Below, in pieces: positions 31,465-42,200 of a stretch of DNA of 64,000 nucleotides. The stretch is from Spiroplasma culicicola AES-1 (GTDB lineage: Bacteria > Bacillota_I > Bacilli_A > Mycoplasmatales > Mycoplasmataceae). The notes under the pieces were generated by a model. It did not search any database. It was not told the origin of the DNA and saw only the letters and a list, made by a program, of their open reading frames with translations. The position numbers were made by a program, and so were the translations under genes. Numbering within the stretch: the stretch's first letter is position 1; each line of letters opens with the position of its first letter. The stretch is taken from NCBI RefSeq assembly GCF_000565175.1, contig NZ_CP006681.1, forward strand, positions 992,001 through 1,056,000, written 5' to 3'.

Positions 31465-31962
31465 ATGTCTAAGAATAAAGACAAAAAAATTAATGATAGT
31501 GACCTACTTTATGTAATGATCCAACAAAGAAAAAAATTAAGTAAATATGTCCAACATTGACTTAAAAAAACTAATTATGATGCCGATATTGATTATCATC
31601 AATTTACTTCTTTTATAAAAGATACATTTGGAATTAGTTTTAATGATGAACTTTTTAAATGAGATATTAGTAAGAGTGCTATAATGGAAATGGAAGTTGA
31701 AACAATTAAAGAAATTAATAAATACATAACTTCCTATAATAAACTTATACAATCAAAGGTGGAATTAAAAATGCCAAGAATTACACAACAATGTATAGAT
31801 ATTTACAAAACAATGAATGCAGAAATTCAAATTCTTAAGGAAGAAAACAGATTACTTCGAGAAGAAAATAAATTACTTAAAGAAGAGAATCAAAAATTGC
31901 GTTTAATGCTTGAAAAAGTACTTGTTATATTACAAAAACATGGTATTAATGTGGAATTTTAA
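31465..31962 (+). CDS. Coiled-coil protein, paralogue B (unknown function)
   Basis: 165 residues with two TGA-Trp codons. ATG 31465 follows AGGGGTGA. It has the same plan as the protein at 20472-21005: N-terminal domain with IDYHQFTSFIKDTFGISF, helical middle (NKYITSYNKLI, MPRITQQCIDIYKTMNAEI), then a coiled coil of regular KEENRLLREENKLLKEE heptads, ending LQKHGINVEF. Cytoplasmic by prediction. Function unknown; homo- or heterodimerisation of the two paralogues is plausible. Confidence 0.7.
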
Positions 31963-31980
31963 ATATTAATATATAAAAAA

Positions 31981-31999
31981 CCTGTGCTTTAAGCACAGG
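31981..31999. terminator. Bidirectional terminator between coiled-coil gene B and cobO
   Basis: CCTGTGCTT with its complement around one base, flanked by A and T runs; serves two convergent genes. Confidence 0.85.
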
Positions 32000-32008
32000 C
32001 TTTTTATA

Positions 32009-32536
32009 TTAAAATTCTATACCTTTACGAGAATTTACTCCCTTTTCAAAATAATGTTTTTTAGGTTTAACCTCTGATATTAGATCTGCAATCTCATCCA
32101 ATTGTTCAAATGAATATCGTCCTGATAATGCCACTTCAATATTTTGATTTCGAGTTTTTAATGCTAAAACAAATTCTTCTTTATCAATAAATTTATTTTC
32201 AAGTGCTCCAAGAATTTCATCAACAATTATTAAGTCTACTTCATTACTCTTCAACAATTCTTTTAATCTTTCAAAACCTTTTTGAGTTTCAATTTTAAAT
32301 TCTTCGACTTCTTGCTCATTCATATCTCAAATAAATTTTGTTGAAAAGTGATAATAGTTTTCAACTTCTACACCGATTTTCTCAAGAACTTTGTTTTCAC
32401 TAGTTGGGCGATTTTTTAAAAATCTAATATATTTAACTTTCATATTTGAACCAACAGCTCTAACTGCCATTCCATTCAAAATTGAAGTTTTACCTTTACC
32501 TTCTCCACAATAAATATGAATATATCCTTGCTTCAT
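32009..32536 (-). CDS. cobO: Cob(I)alamin/cob(I)yrinate adenosyltransferase (CobO/BtuR type)
   Basis: 175 residues with one TGA-Trp. The N-terminal P-loop GEGKGKTS (residues 11-18) matches the CobO/BtuR nucleotide site; DLIIVDEILGAL is the Walker-B-like strand; ALSGRYSFEQL and the C-terminal KHYFEKGVNSRKGIEF match the family end. It transfers the 5'-deoxyadenosyl group from ATP to cobalamin, making adenosylcobalamin. Last gene of the riboswitch-controlled B12 operon, and the cofactor is needed by the class II ribonucleotide reductase at 35283. No cobalamin biosynthesis genes are seen, so it works on imported B12. Confidence 0.9.
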
Positions 32537-32548
32537 ATATATTTCTCC

Positions 32549-33073
32549 TTATTCTAAATATTTTTTTAGATTATTATTTCATAGTTTCATTAAAGGATCA
32601 TAGAAAAAATAAGCAATTAAGCAATTTGATACTCCATGAACTACATCAAAAATAATTCCTCTTATTCAATATGCTCAAAAAGCATATTGATCAAAAAAGA
32701 TTATCTTAATTAAAGCATCAACAAAACCAAATAGCAAACCAAATAAAGTACATAGTAATATAAAACTAAATTTATTTAATGTTTTTGTTTTTTTCAATGC
32801 ATACACAAGAAAGTTTAAGGCTGGCCAAATAATAAAATAAAGTAGAATTCAATCACCAAATCCATACATTAGACCTTCTAATGTGCAAAAAATTATGGTA
32901 ATTATAAAAGCCATCTTAAATCTAAAAATTATTGTAGCATAAGCAATCATTAAAGTTACAAACTCAACATTTGGAATGAATGCTAAAACAACTTGCAATC
33001 CAAAAACCATAGCAGCATAAATTCCTATTAGAGTTAATTCATAGGTATATCGTAAATTATTGTTGTATATCAT
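32549..33073 (-). CDS. ECF transporter S-component, CbrT-like (cobalamin)
   Basis: 174 residues and about six membrane helices, with TGA-Trp codons in several of them. The pattern ELTLIGIYAAMVFGLQVVLA, IPNVEFVTLM, FCTLEGLMYGFGDW and YWIRGIIFDVVHGVSN corresponds to the S-component type found beside B12 genes in lactobacilli (CbrT). An S-component binds the vitamin and needs the shared energising module EcfA1-EcfA2-EcfT, encoded at 45264-48618. Substrate assignment rests on its place between a B12 riboswitch with DUF4430 gene and an adenosyltransferase. Confidence 0.85.
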
Positions 33074-33076
33074 TTA

Positions 33077-33517
33077 TTAGAATGTTTTCAAAGTAAATTC
33101 AAATTGATTTGAACCTAATAGAAATAATGATGAAGAACCTACTGAACACATATTATCAACTTCATTTCTGCATAGTTCGTGTGTTGAAGAAGTAATTGAT
33201 CAATATTGACTACTTTCATCAGCTTTTATTCCTCCAACTCCAACTATATATGCTCCAAATGAACTAAATTTAAATTCAAAGTTACCAGTAGCTTGTAATA
33301 CTTGATCCAATGTTTTAATTGAAGTTTCAACAACAGTTTCTTCATAGAAAGTCTCTTCTTCTAAATTAATTCCTTTTAGAGCTATATGTCTCTCTCCACC
33401 GTCTAGTTGTCCTTTTAAATTTACATATTTATATGTAAATACTGAAAATAAAATAATAAATGTTGCTAATAATAGCGCCATTAAATTTATGGCTAATGTT
33501 TTTTTATCAATTTTCAT
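33077..33517 (-). CDS. DUF4430 domain surface protein (putative cobalamin-binding)
   Basis: 146 residues. Residues ~10-30 are a single membrane anchor (LAINLMALLLATFIILFSVF) without lipobox, followed by an extracellular domain. The end of the protein (ADESSQYWSITSS and GSSSLFLLGSNQFEFTLKTF) matches DUF4430, the fold shared with the C-terminal domain of transcobalamin and intrinsic factor. First gene after the B12 riboswitch, 4 bp before the S-component gene. It probably delivers B12 to the transporter; that is inference from family and context. RBS AGGGGGT. Confidence 0.85.
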
Positions 33518-33544
33518 TTTTTACCCCCTAATTTTGAGAAATAA

Positions 33545-33800
33545 AAAGCACGAATATAATCGTGGCTTAAATTTAATATTTATTTTGCATATTATCAAAA
33601 AATAAATATCTTCTTTTATAGCCAGTAAAAGAATAATAATTTATTAAAGAATAGGTCTCCTGACTTAGTTTCATTTTAACAATAAGCCTTCTCAAAAACT
33701 AATGTTTTAATGGCATATTTTATTGTTAATCCACATTACAGTTGCTGGTACAGTATGAGAATTACACTCATTTCCCTTTTGCATTCTTCAATTTAGATTT
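33545..33800 (-). ncRNA. Cobalamin riboswitch with downstream terminator
   Basis: On the minus strand the conserved AAAAGGGAA (about 33774-33782), the core CCAGCAACTGTAA (about 33736-33748) and the B12 box AGTCAGGAGACCTAT (33651-33665) occur in canonical order. They are followed by a hairpin, AAGC(C)ACGA / TCGTGCTT, and a U-rich run (33545-33569) just before the DUF4430 ribosome site. The layout predicts transcription termination when B12 is bound. It controls DUF4430, the S-component and cobO. Confidence 0.93.
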
Positions 33801-33837
33801 GCTTTTCTATTTCTAAATAATTTTAACAAATAAAAAA

Positions 33838-33869
33838 AGAAAAACTTCTAAGAGATTAAAAGTTTTTCT
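33838..33869 (-). terminator. Terminator of the amine oxidase gene
   Basis: Arms AGAAAAACTT (33838-33847) and its complement (33860-33869), then seven U on the minus strand. The stop codon lies in the loop. Confidence 0.8.
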
Positions 33870-35178
33870 CATTAATAATTTCATCAGCTATTTCATAACC
33901 TCTTCTAATGGCACCTTCAACATAACCATTAAATTCTTTGGCCTGTTCAGTACCACCAAAATAAATGTTTTCTCATTTTTTTCTTCAATAACCAAAGTTT
34001 TTAGTTCATTCTCCAATATTCATTTTGGAAATAAAATATCCATCTTTAAACATTTCATCATTTCAGTCAAATTCAATATATTGAGTTGGACTTAGAGCTG
34101 CTTTATTTTGTCATTGTTCACAGATTTCATTGCTTAAAATTTCTTTTCGTTTTTCTAAACTCAAATTTAGCAATTCATCTTTTTTCTCTCCAAATACAAA
34201 TCCTGTATAAATATATTTGCTATTTTCTGGAGTAGTATTTTCAATTGCTTTAGCAATGTATCCTTCAGTTTTAAAGAATAAACCATTCATTTCAGTTGAT
34301 CAAAAACGATTGTTATAGACAAAATTAAACTTTAATACTTTTGAATCACTATAAGCACTAAATAGTTTTTTAAATCCAGTTGGTAATTGAGGTTCAAACT
34401 CAATTTTTTCAATCATTTTTGGTGAAATACTGATAATTAATTTATCAAATTCATATTCATTTTTATTGGTTTTTACAATTGTTGTTTCATCATTTTTTAT
34501 CACATTCTTAACCATTTCATTTAAGATAATATTTTGCTCCCCAATTTTTTCTGCCAATCTTTCAATTAATGAAACCATTCCACCCACAATTCGTTGTTCA
34601 TTAATTCCATTTTCATATTCTGTCAGATATTTAATTGAGTTATTTGATTTGATATAAAACAATACTTGCAATAATGATGTGTCACTTGACTGGCAATTTA
34701 AAAAATGACCGGCCAATAAGTTGGCAATTAATTTACGTTCTTGACTAGAGTCAATTTCACTTTCAAGTCATGTTTGAAATGAAATATTATCTCATTCTTG
34801 TGCTTTGGGATGATCAATCAAATTATCTAAATTAATTTCTTCAACTAATTTTTCTAATTTTTCCATAGTCTGTAGAGTAAGTTCAAAATTTAAACCCTTT
34901 TTCAACTCATTTTTAAATAAATTTGATTGATCTAATTTCATAGATGTTGAAAAAGTTTCGATTTTTAGTTCCTTTATCAATCGAATTACTTCTGTATTTT
35001 TTGACCCAAATCATTGTCCCCCAAGTTCTATTTGAGAACCATCATCCAACTCTTTGTTATACAGTCTTCCCCCAACTGTATTACGTCCATCAATTATTGT
35101 TACTTGGTGTCCTGATTGAATTAGCTTATAAGCAGAGGCTAATCCTGAAGCACCAGCTCCAATAATACCAATTTTCAT
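33856..35178 (-). CDS. FAD-dependent amine oxidase/NAD(P)-binding flavoprotein
   Basis: 440 residues with TGA-Trp codons. The N-terminus MKIGIIGAGASGLASAYKL is an FAD dinucleotide-binding motif, followed by TIIDGRNTVGGRL and ELGGQWFG typical of monoamine-oxidase-like flavoproteins. The C-terminus has FGGTEQAKEFNGYVEGAIRRG, which closes the FAD site (usually E-x-x-G-x-x-EGA). No signal peptide. The substrate is unknown. It lies between nrdJ and the B12 riboswitch with its own terminator, so it need not belong to either. Start ATG 35178 behind GGAGG. Confidence 0.85.
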
Positions 35179-35244
35179 TTTTCTTTTTCCTCCACTTAAA
35201 TTTTAATACAAAGTTGAAATAAGTCAAAGAAATTTTGCTAATAA

Positions 35245-35272
35245 AAAAACAAGTAAATATACTTGTTTTTAA
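35245..35272 (-). terminator. Terminator of nrdJ
   Basis: Arms AAAAACAAGTA (35245-35255) and its complement (35260-35270), 4-nt loop, U-rich run on the minus strand. Confidence 0.85.
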
Positions 35273-35282
35273 AGAATTTAAA

Positions 35283-37778
35283 TTATAATCCACACTTTAA
35301 TTGTGCACCACATCCAGAACATGTTACACAACCTGCTGAATCAATTAAAGTTCCAATTGTACACATTGGACATAAGTCTCCAACATCATTTCCAATTTTT
35401 TGTTCTTGAGTAATTTTTTTAGGAACATCACCCTCTTTAATTGGTGCTAATGCTTCTTCTTTTAATAAATCACTATCGTTTGAATCAAGTGATAATACTT
35501 GAGTATCTCTACTTCCATCAACATAAACAGTTCCACCTTTTGCTCCACCTTTGTATAAACGTGTGTAGATTTTTTCAACTTGCTCTACTTTATAACCTTT
35601 TGGTGCATTAACTGTTTTTGAGATTGAAGAATCAACTCATCTTTGAATAATACATTGAACATCAGCATGATCTTCAGGTGACAATTCCATAGCACTTACA
35701 AAATAATCTGGAAGTGGTTTGTCATTGTATTCTGGATTGTATTTCAATCAATCTTGAACAATTTTGGCTTTAACTTCCATAAATTTACCTAATCTTCCAC
35801 TTCTAAAGTAAGAGAAAGCAAAGTAAGGTTCTAATCCTGTTGAACATCCCACCATTGTTCCAGTTGAACCAGTTGGTGCAACTGTTAATAAGTGAGAGTT
35901 TCTAATTCCATCTTCTAAAATACCATTTCTAATGTCTTCGGGCATTTTTTTCAAATATCCAGATTCAATGAATTTTTCTCTATCTTCTAAGAATGGGAAT
36001 GATCCTTTTTCTTTTGCTAATTTAATTGAAGTTTTATAAGCTGTTACTGCAATTGTTTCAAAGATTTTATCAACAATTTCATTTCCTTCTTTTGAACCAT
36101 ATTTAACTCCAGCTCAAATTAATAAGTCATGAAGTCCCATAACCCCTAATCCAACTCTTCTTTCTCCAAGTGCTTGTTGTTTATTTGCTTCTAAGAAGTA
36201 AGGAGTTGAATCAATTACGTTATCTTGCATTCTTACACATACAGAAACTGTTTTTTCTAATTTTGAATAAAGAATTTCTTTTGTTTCTTTATCAACAAAG
36301 TTTGATAAGTTAACTGCAGCTAAATTACATACAGAGTAAGGTGCTAAAGGTTGCTCACCACAAGGGTTTGTTGCAACAACTTTTTGCCCATATCCTTTTG
36401 CATTTGTCATATCATTGGCAGCATCTAAAAAGAAAATTCCAGGTTCTGCAGAATAAGTTGCACAGAAGTTAATTAAATCTCATAAATCTTTTGCTTTAAT
36501 TGATTGATAAACTTTTGAAGGATATCTTCTTTTTTCTCATTCAAAAACGTCTCCAATATCGGCTCATTTAGTATCATAGAAATACTTTTGTTCCTTTGTT
36601 AAGTTTTCTAAATCAGGATATTTTAAATCTCACATTTCATCATTTTCAATCGCTTGCATAAATCTATGTGAAATTGTAACTGAGATATTTGCACCAGTCA
36701 TAAATTCTGAATTGGCAACAACTCATTTACCACCATGTTTTAATTTTTCTTGTGCTTCTTTTAATAAGTCACTATCTACATTATCTGAATTAGCAACAAC
36801 ATTTTCATATAATTTTTGTTCTGTTGCTGTTAAATATTCAAATCTCAATTTGTTATTTGCTTCTTGACGAATCAATTCACTTTGTGAATTGTTTCTCAAT
36901 CATAACAAAATGTTTGGATTTTGCATTTTTGAAATAATAAATTCAATTACATCTGGATGTCAATCTGCTAACATAATCATTTGAGCACCACGTCTTGAAC
37001 CACCTTGTTCAATTAAATGAGTTAATAAAGATAAATCATTTAATCATGAAACAGCTCCACTTGAACGCCCTCCAACCGATTTGGCAGGTGCACCTTTTGG
37101 TCTTAAAGTCGAACCATTAGTTCCAACTCCTCCACCTCTTGACATAATTTCTGTAACTTGAGCTCTATGATGAGAAATTGCTGCTCTATCATCTTTAATA
37201 AATGGCATTACATAACAGTTAAAGTAAGTAACTTCACTACCACTTCCAGCTCCATACAATACTCTTCCTGCAGGAATAATGTTTAATTCACCAAGTTCTT
37301 GAGCAAATTCTTTTCCAATTTCCTCTCTTAATTCTTCTTTTTCAACTTGAGCTAAATTATATCCAACTCTTTTGGCAATTTGTTCAAAACATAATTCCAA
37401 TGGTTTTTCTAACTCATATTTTTGTTTAATAATTAAGTTTTCACTATTTGTTTCTTTTAATAATTCAGGATCAATTGCTCCTAAATAACCTTCTTCAACT
37501 TGCACAACATAGTGATTTTCTGACTTGATTTCTTTTACAACTCCAATTCCTCTTGAAGGAAATACTGGATCTGCTTTAATAGTTGTAATAACTAAATCAC
37601 CAACTTTTAAAGACACTAAGTTTTTGTCTTTTTGAGAATAGCGATCTAACATAACCATTCTAGAAACTCCATCAAATACCATTTTATCTTCTGGTTGAAT
37701 TTCATATAAATGTTTGAAGTATTTTTTAATATCTTCATTTAAATTGTTAATTTGTTGTTTATTGTATAAATCTTGCAT
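35283..37778 (-). CDS. nrdJ: Adenosylcobalamin-dependent (class II) ribonucleotide reductase
   Basis: 831 residues with many TGA-Trp codons. Diagnostic stretches: ELNIIPAGRVLYGAGSGSEV, FNCYVMP, MSRGGGVGTNGSTLRPKG, KVVATNPCGEQPLAPYSV, and LTVAPTGSTGTMVGCSTGLEP. These fit the B12-dependent NrdJ family rather than NrdE, and no nrdF/nrdI partner is adjacent. The C-terminus has a Cys-rich segment (CPMCTIGTLI, CVTCSGCG) for thiol shuttling or metal binding. Start ATG 37778 behind AGGGAGAG; a 12-residue longer frame lacks a ribosome site. Its cofactor would come from the cobalamin genes at 32.0-33.8 kb. Confidence 0.92.
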
Positions 37779-38083
37779 TATAACTCTCCCTTTTTGATAT
37801 GTAAAAACCGACATTTTTACAAAAAATTAATCCACTTCTGCTAATGTGTACAAGTGGATAACTTTTTTATAATACTATAATTTTAAAAAAAATCTATTAA
37901 TTATTATTTTTAAATTGTATTTTAAACCCCTTACCAGCAAGGTTTTAAATTTTTTTTAAATTTCTAGTTATCTAAGATTTGTGGTATATTAATTAATCAA
38001 GTAAAAAAAGTTATCCACAATTTTGATATAAAAAAAACTCAATGAGTAATCATTGAGTTCATATGCGCATATGATATTGTAAA
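37779..38083. promoter_or_regulatory. nrdJ upstream region with DnaA-box-like sites
   Basis: TTATCCACA, a consensus DnaA box, lies at 38011-38019. TTATCCACT is on the minus strand at 37853-37861, and a one-mismatch site (TAATCCACT) at 37828-37836. A 7-bp hairpin (GTAAAAA/TTTTTAC, 37801-37820) lies before the nrdJ ribosome site. AT-rich -10-like elements occur but no clear -35. DnaA control of nrd genes is known in E. coli; here it is inference. No B12 riboswitch motif is present in this interval. Confidence 0.5.
38036..38059 (-). terminator. Terminator of rplM-rpsI
   Basis: Perfect 10-bp arms (38036-38045 / 38050-38059), 4-nt loop, then seven U on the minus strand. A 14-bp palindrome (38060-38073) adjoins it. 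Confidence 0.85.
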
Positions 38084-38485
38084 TTAACGTTTTGAGAATT
38101 GAGGTGCTCTACGTGCTCCATAAAGTCCATATTTTTTACGTTCTTTAACACGAGCATCTCTTGTCAATAAACCATGTCCTCTTAATTCAGGTTTGTAATC
38201 TTTTGAAGCTTCTAATAAAGCTCTTGCAATTCCTAGACGAGCAGCTCCTGCTTGTCCAGTAAATCCTCCACCTTTAACAGTAATTTTGATTGAAAAGTCT
38301 GCTTTTGTACCTGTAGCTTCTAAAGGTTGTTCCATATCTTGTACTAAAGTAGCATATGGGAAAAACTCTAAAGCTGGTTTTCCATTCACAATAATATCAC
38401 CTTTTCCAGGTGTTAAGATAACTTGAGCAACTGAAGATTTTCTTCTTCCAGTTCCTCTATACATAACAGTATTTTTTGCAGCCAT
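38084..38485 (-). CDS. rpsI: Ribosomal protein S9 (uS9)
   Basis: 133 residues, full family length. [14 protein letters not shown] at the N-terminus and the conserved [17 protein letters not shown] tail, whose last Arg reaches the P-site tRNA, are intact. Its ATG overlaps the rplM stop codon (TAATG), the conserved bacterial rplM-rpsI pair. Confidence 0.98.
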   Translation of the reverse strand: MAAKNTVMYRGTGRRKSSVAQVILTPGKGDIIVNGKPALEFFPYATLVQDMEQPLEATGTKADFSIKITVKGGGFTGQAGAARLGIARALLEASKDYKPELRGHGLLTRDARVKERKKYGLYGARRAPQFSKR

Positions 38486-38940
38486 TATTTGTTATCTCCT
38501 TTTTTTGCGTTAATCACTAAAACTTGTGGGTTTTGTGCTTGGTGTGGATGTTCAGATCCAGCGTATACGTGCAATGCACGGTATTGGTTAGACCCTTGAA
38601 CATTTTTAGGTAACATTAATCTTACAGCTCTTTCAACAATTCTTTCAGGGAATAAGGCACGTTGTGTTTTAACGTTTCTTGATTTTAATCCCCCTGGGTG
38701 CATTGAGTGGTGGTAGTAATTTTTATCAGTTTCTTTTTTACCTGTTAAAATTACTTTTTCTGCATTAATAACGATTACGTGATCTCCATTATTCATGTGA
38801 GGTGTAAAAGTTGGTTTATGTTTTCCTCTTAAAACTTTAGCAATTTCAGTTGATAAACGTCCCAAAATTGCATCAGTAGCGTCAACTACGTATCATTTCT
38901 TATCAATATCTGATGATTTAATAAGTGTAGTTTGTTTCAT
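38485..38940 (-). CDS. rplM: Ribosomal protein L13 (uL13)
   Basis: 151 residues starting at ATG 38940; one TGA-Trp in [26 protein letters not shown] and [14 protein letters not shown] are typical of L13. The long 5' leader may be a ribosomal-protein autoregulatory element (next entry). Confidence 0.98.
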
Positions 38941-39016
38941 GTGCTTGTTCTCCTTCGCTTTCCGGGGCTTATGAGTAAGCATATATATTATATATGAGAA
39001 TTAATATTCTGTGCAA
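38941..39016 (-). promoter_or_regulatory. rplM promoter and possible L13 leader
   Basis: Minus strand: -35 TTGCAC (39011-39016), 18-bp spacer, -10 TATAAT (38987-38992). The leader then contains a small hairpin GCTTA-CTCA-TAAGC followed by CCCCGGAAAGCGAAGGAG before the start codon. An L13 leader element is known in Firmicutes; I cannot verify this one without a covariance model. Confidence 0.6.
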
Positions 39017-39247
39017 GAAAAATAAACTAAAAAATGATTAAATTAGATATTTTTCATATAATTTATTAATAACTTTTGAAATTAAGGCTTTATAAAATTC
39101 TCTATTTTTGGAAATATATATCATTTTTAGAATAAATAAATTTTTATTTATTCTAAATTTATAATTTTTTGAATCTATTTGTGTCTTTTAAAAGTTAGTA
39201 TCTTAATAATTAAAAAAATCTCATATTATATGAGATTTTTTGAGTTA
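39017..39247. other. Intergenic region with a 13-bp inverted repeat
   Basis: 39128-39140 and 39143-39155 are perfect 13-bp complements around two bases (TAGAATAAATAAA). The permease terminator follows at 39212-39240. No gene is visible. The repeat could be a further terminator or a protein site. Confidence 0.5.
39212..39240 (-). terminator. Terminator of the large permease gene
   Basis: Arms AATCTCATA (39217-39225) and its complement (39229-39237), 3-nt loop, U run on the minus strand, 8 bp after the stop. Confidence 0.82.
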
Positions 39248-42200
39248 TTAATCTTTAATACTTAAAGCAACTACTGGATTAATTTTTTGAATATTTGATC
39301 ATCCTACTCCAAATGTTAATAAACATATACCTGAAAGGACTCCTAACACTCCTACTGGAAGATATCATGCAAATTGTACAGGTAAGACCCAACTTGTATT
39401 TAAAGCCAGGAATAACGCTGCATATTCAAATAAATATCAACCAACAATAAATCCAATTGTAAACATTGCAAGAACGGCTCAAATATAAGTTGAAAGAATT
39501 TGCTTTACAACATATCCATTTGAATATCCTAATGTTTTCATTGTTGCTATAAATTGTTTATTTTCATAAATAATTAAACTTGTTGTTAATAAAATAATTG
39601 TTGTAGAAACTATTAATGCAATTACCATAAACATAATAATAATCATGTTAACTAAGTCAGTAATTTGCCCAAGAATCTGTCTAGTTTGTTCCATTGGCAT
39701 CATTGTTTTTAATGAACCAATACCAAATCCTTCCACAAATTTTGTTGGATCAACTTCCATCTCACAATTAGTTTCCTGGTCGTTACATTCTGGATCAACT
39801 TTTTTAAATTCAAAGTTACCATTTAATCCTTGCGAACTGAAATCTCCAAATTTTTGTGAAGTTGAAAATCCTTTAATTAAATCTAAAATTTCTGGATTTG
39901 GAGAATATTTATAATTATAAATCGGATATAATTTTTTAAATAATTCATTAATTTTATTTGCAGCAAAAGATATTTCTTCATCTTCACTATTTAATAATTC
40001 TTTAAATTCTTCATATTTTCCAATAGTTTCATTAAAAATATTTTCTAATTCCTGTCCATTTTTTCCTAAGAAATTTGAATTATAAAATTCAGGAATATTT
40101 AAATATTCTTTACTAAATCATTGTTCAAAATTAAATTTTTCTATTAGATCATAGCCCATTACTTCATTTGCAACATCATTTGAAATTCATGCTTGAGGTT
40201 GACCATATCCATTTTGTATACCCACAATTTCAAATTCGTAATTATCATCATAACTTTGAATAGCTATATTTCCATCTGAATATGCTTTATGAATTTGTGT
40301 TTGATTTGTTGAAACTGTTGCACTATCTCCAGTTAATTTATATGAACTATATGAACCAGAAGCTACAGAACTTGGAATAGGAGGTAAAATTCCAATCTTA
40401 GTAGTATCAGCAAAAGTTTTATTTTTTGTTGAAAAATAACCCGAAACAGATTGAGTTTTATAGTATGTATTTTCAGATTCAAAACCTAAATTAATTTCCT
40501 CTTTATTTTTTGTTCCATCAAATTCAATAGCTTCTCCATCTTTTGAAAGTAATTCTTTAAATACCTTTAGATTTATTTTATCACCATTTTTTAAACCTGA
40601 TTTAATTGCTGTTGTCTGATTAATTATAATTGGTGTTGTGTTACTATTTAAAGCAAATAAATTATTTTTTAAATCTAAACCTTTTTTATCTTGTAGTGAT
40701 ACAAGATTTGTATTTTTATTAACTCCATAAACTTTTAAAGTTTCATTTTCACTATTACGATTCTTAAATTGAGTGTTTAACATAGTTCCCATCTCTTCAG
40801 TATCATAATCAAATGGATTTAGATTAAAAGCAATATTATAATTTTTATTTTCTTCTCAACTATTTTTAATATATTCTTGAACAAAATATGGTGCTCTTGA
40901 ATAAGTTGTTTCCAGTATTGCTGTTGACATCCTATTACCAAAAGTTGCACCAAATCAAATAGTTAACAAATAGTTAATTTGAAGTAATTCTTCATTCTTA
41001 TTATCATTTAACATTTTATCAATGGTATCTTCAGTAATATCATGTATTGAATTAAAATAATTTGATTCAATTGGTACAAAATCAGCACTATAAGCATTCT
41101 GATCAATTTTAAATTCAGGTGTTACTTCAGGTGTTCAAAATACTTTCATTTCTTTCTTTGTAAATTTTTTATCCAATTGTTTTTGTGCCAAAGTTACATC
41201 AATTGAAATATTATCTTTCACTGTAATTGGATTATATTCAATTTTTAAACCTTGAGTATATTTATTATAAAATCACAACATATTTAATAAATATGTTTTT
41301 GCATCATGAACTCCTACAAATTCTAAAAGTTTTGAATGATCTGGCCATTGTGATAATAGTGTTCCTATTGCAAGACTTTGATAACTATCTGGAACAATTC
41401 TATCTAATACTCTTAAAAAATCTGTAGATAAATTTTTTCAATTTAAATAACTCATTTTTGATCAAGAATAACTATTTGATTCAGTTACATCAAATGCATA
41501 AAATGAATTATCAATCTTTCCTTTATATAAATCATCAAACATTTTATCATAATCAATAAAATTTCCATCGGTTGTAACTGGCAATCCAGTTCAAGAAGGT
41601 AATTTTGCTGTTGTTGAATCATAGTTCATATCTATTTTCTTATTTGATGAATCATTAATATCAAATCCTCATCCATCGACTTTATTTGGATTATAAGTTT
41701 TATAAAAACTTAAAGGATTATTTGCTAATGGTTGTTCATATTCAACTAAGTTTTCATAGTTCATTCCATTAAATGTTGCAGTCATATTATCTTTCATAAC
41801 CTTTGGAGCAACTATTGTTGTTGTCATTAAAGTTGTTCCCAATAACATTGTTGCACTTACTCCTGCAAGTTTACCTAACGAAGTAATAGTTAAAGCAGTT
41901 CTTAATCTTGTATTAAAACTTCCTTTAGCTGTAATCAATTTCATTTTAGTTCCAAATTTTGAAATTGCTTTATCATCTCCACCTTTTAATAAAGTTAATG
42001 CAGATGTTTTAATTACAGAATATCCAATGATAAATGATAGAACTGTTAATAAAATTCAAACTAATAAAAGTCCACTTAAGAATGAAAACACATTAAATTG
42101 AAAATCATAGAATGATACGTTAAAGTATAGTGAAAAACTATTTACAACAACATATTCTAAGAAAATCGAAATTACATATCCTAAAAGAGAACCAATTACA

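Noticed and set aside
33541-33855. A protein-coding gene in the gap between DUF4430 and the amine oxidase
   Set aside because: Both strands are short broken frames; the interval is fully explained by the riboswitch, its terminator and the amine oxidase terminator.
35283-37778. Class Ib reductase (NrdE) for this gene
   Set aside because: The SRGGGVGTNGSTLRPKG and APTGSTGTMVGCSTGLEP segments and the Cys-rich C-terminus fit NrdJ; no nrdF or nrdI nearby.
38060-38073. CATATGCGCATATG palindrome as an operator
   Set aside because: It lies between the rpsI stop and its terminator stem, with no promoter near; probably part of the terminator or chance.
37779-38083. A second cobalamin riboswitch upstream of nrdJ
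   Set aside because: No B12 box or AAAAGGGAA core is present on either strand in this interval.
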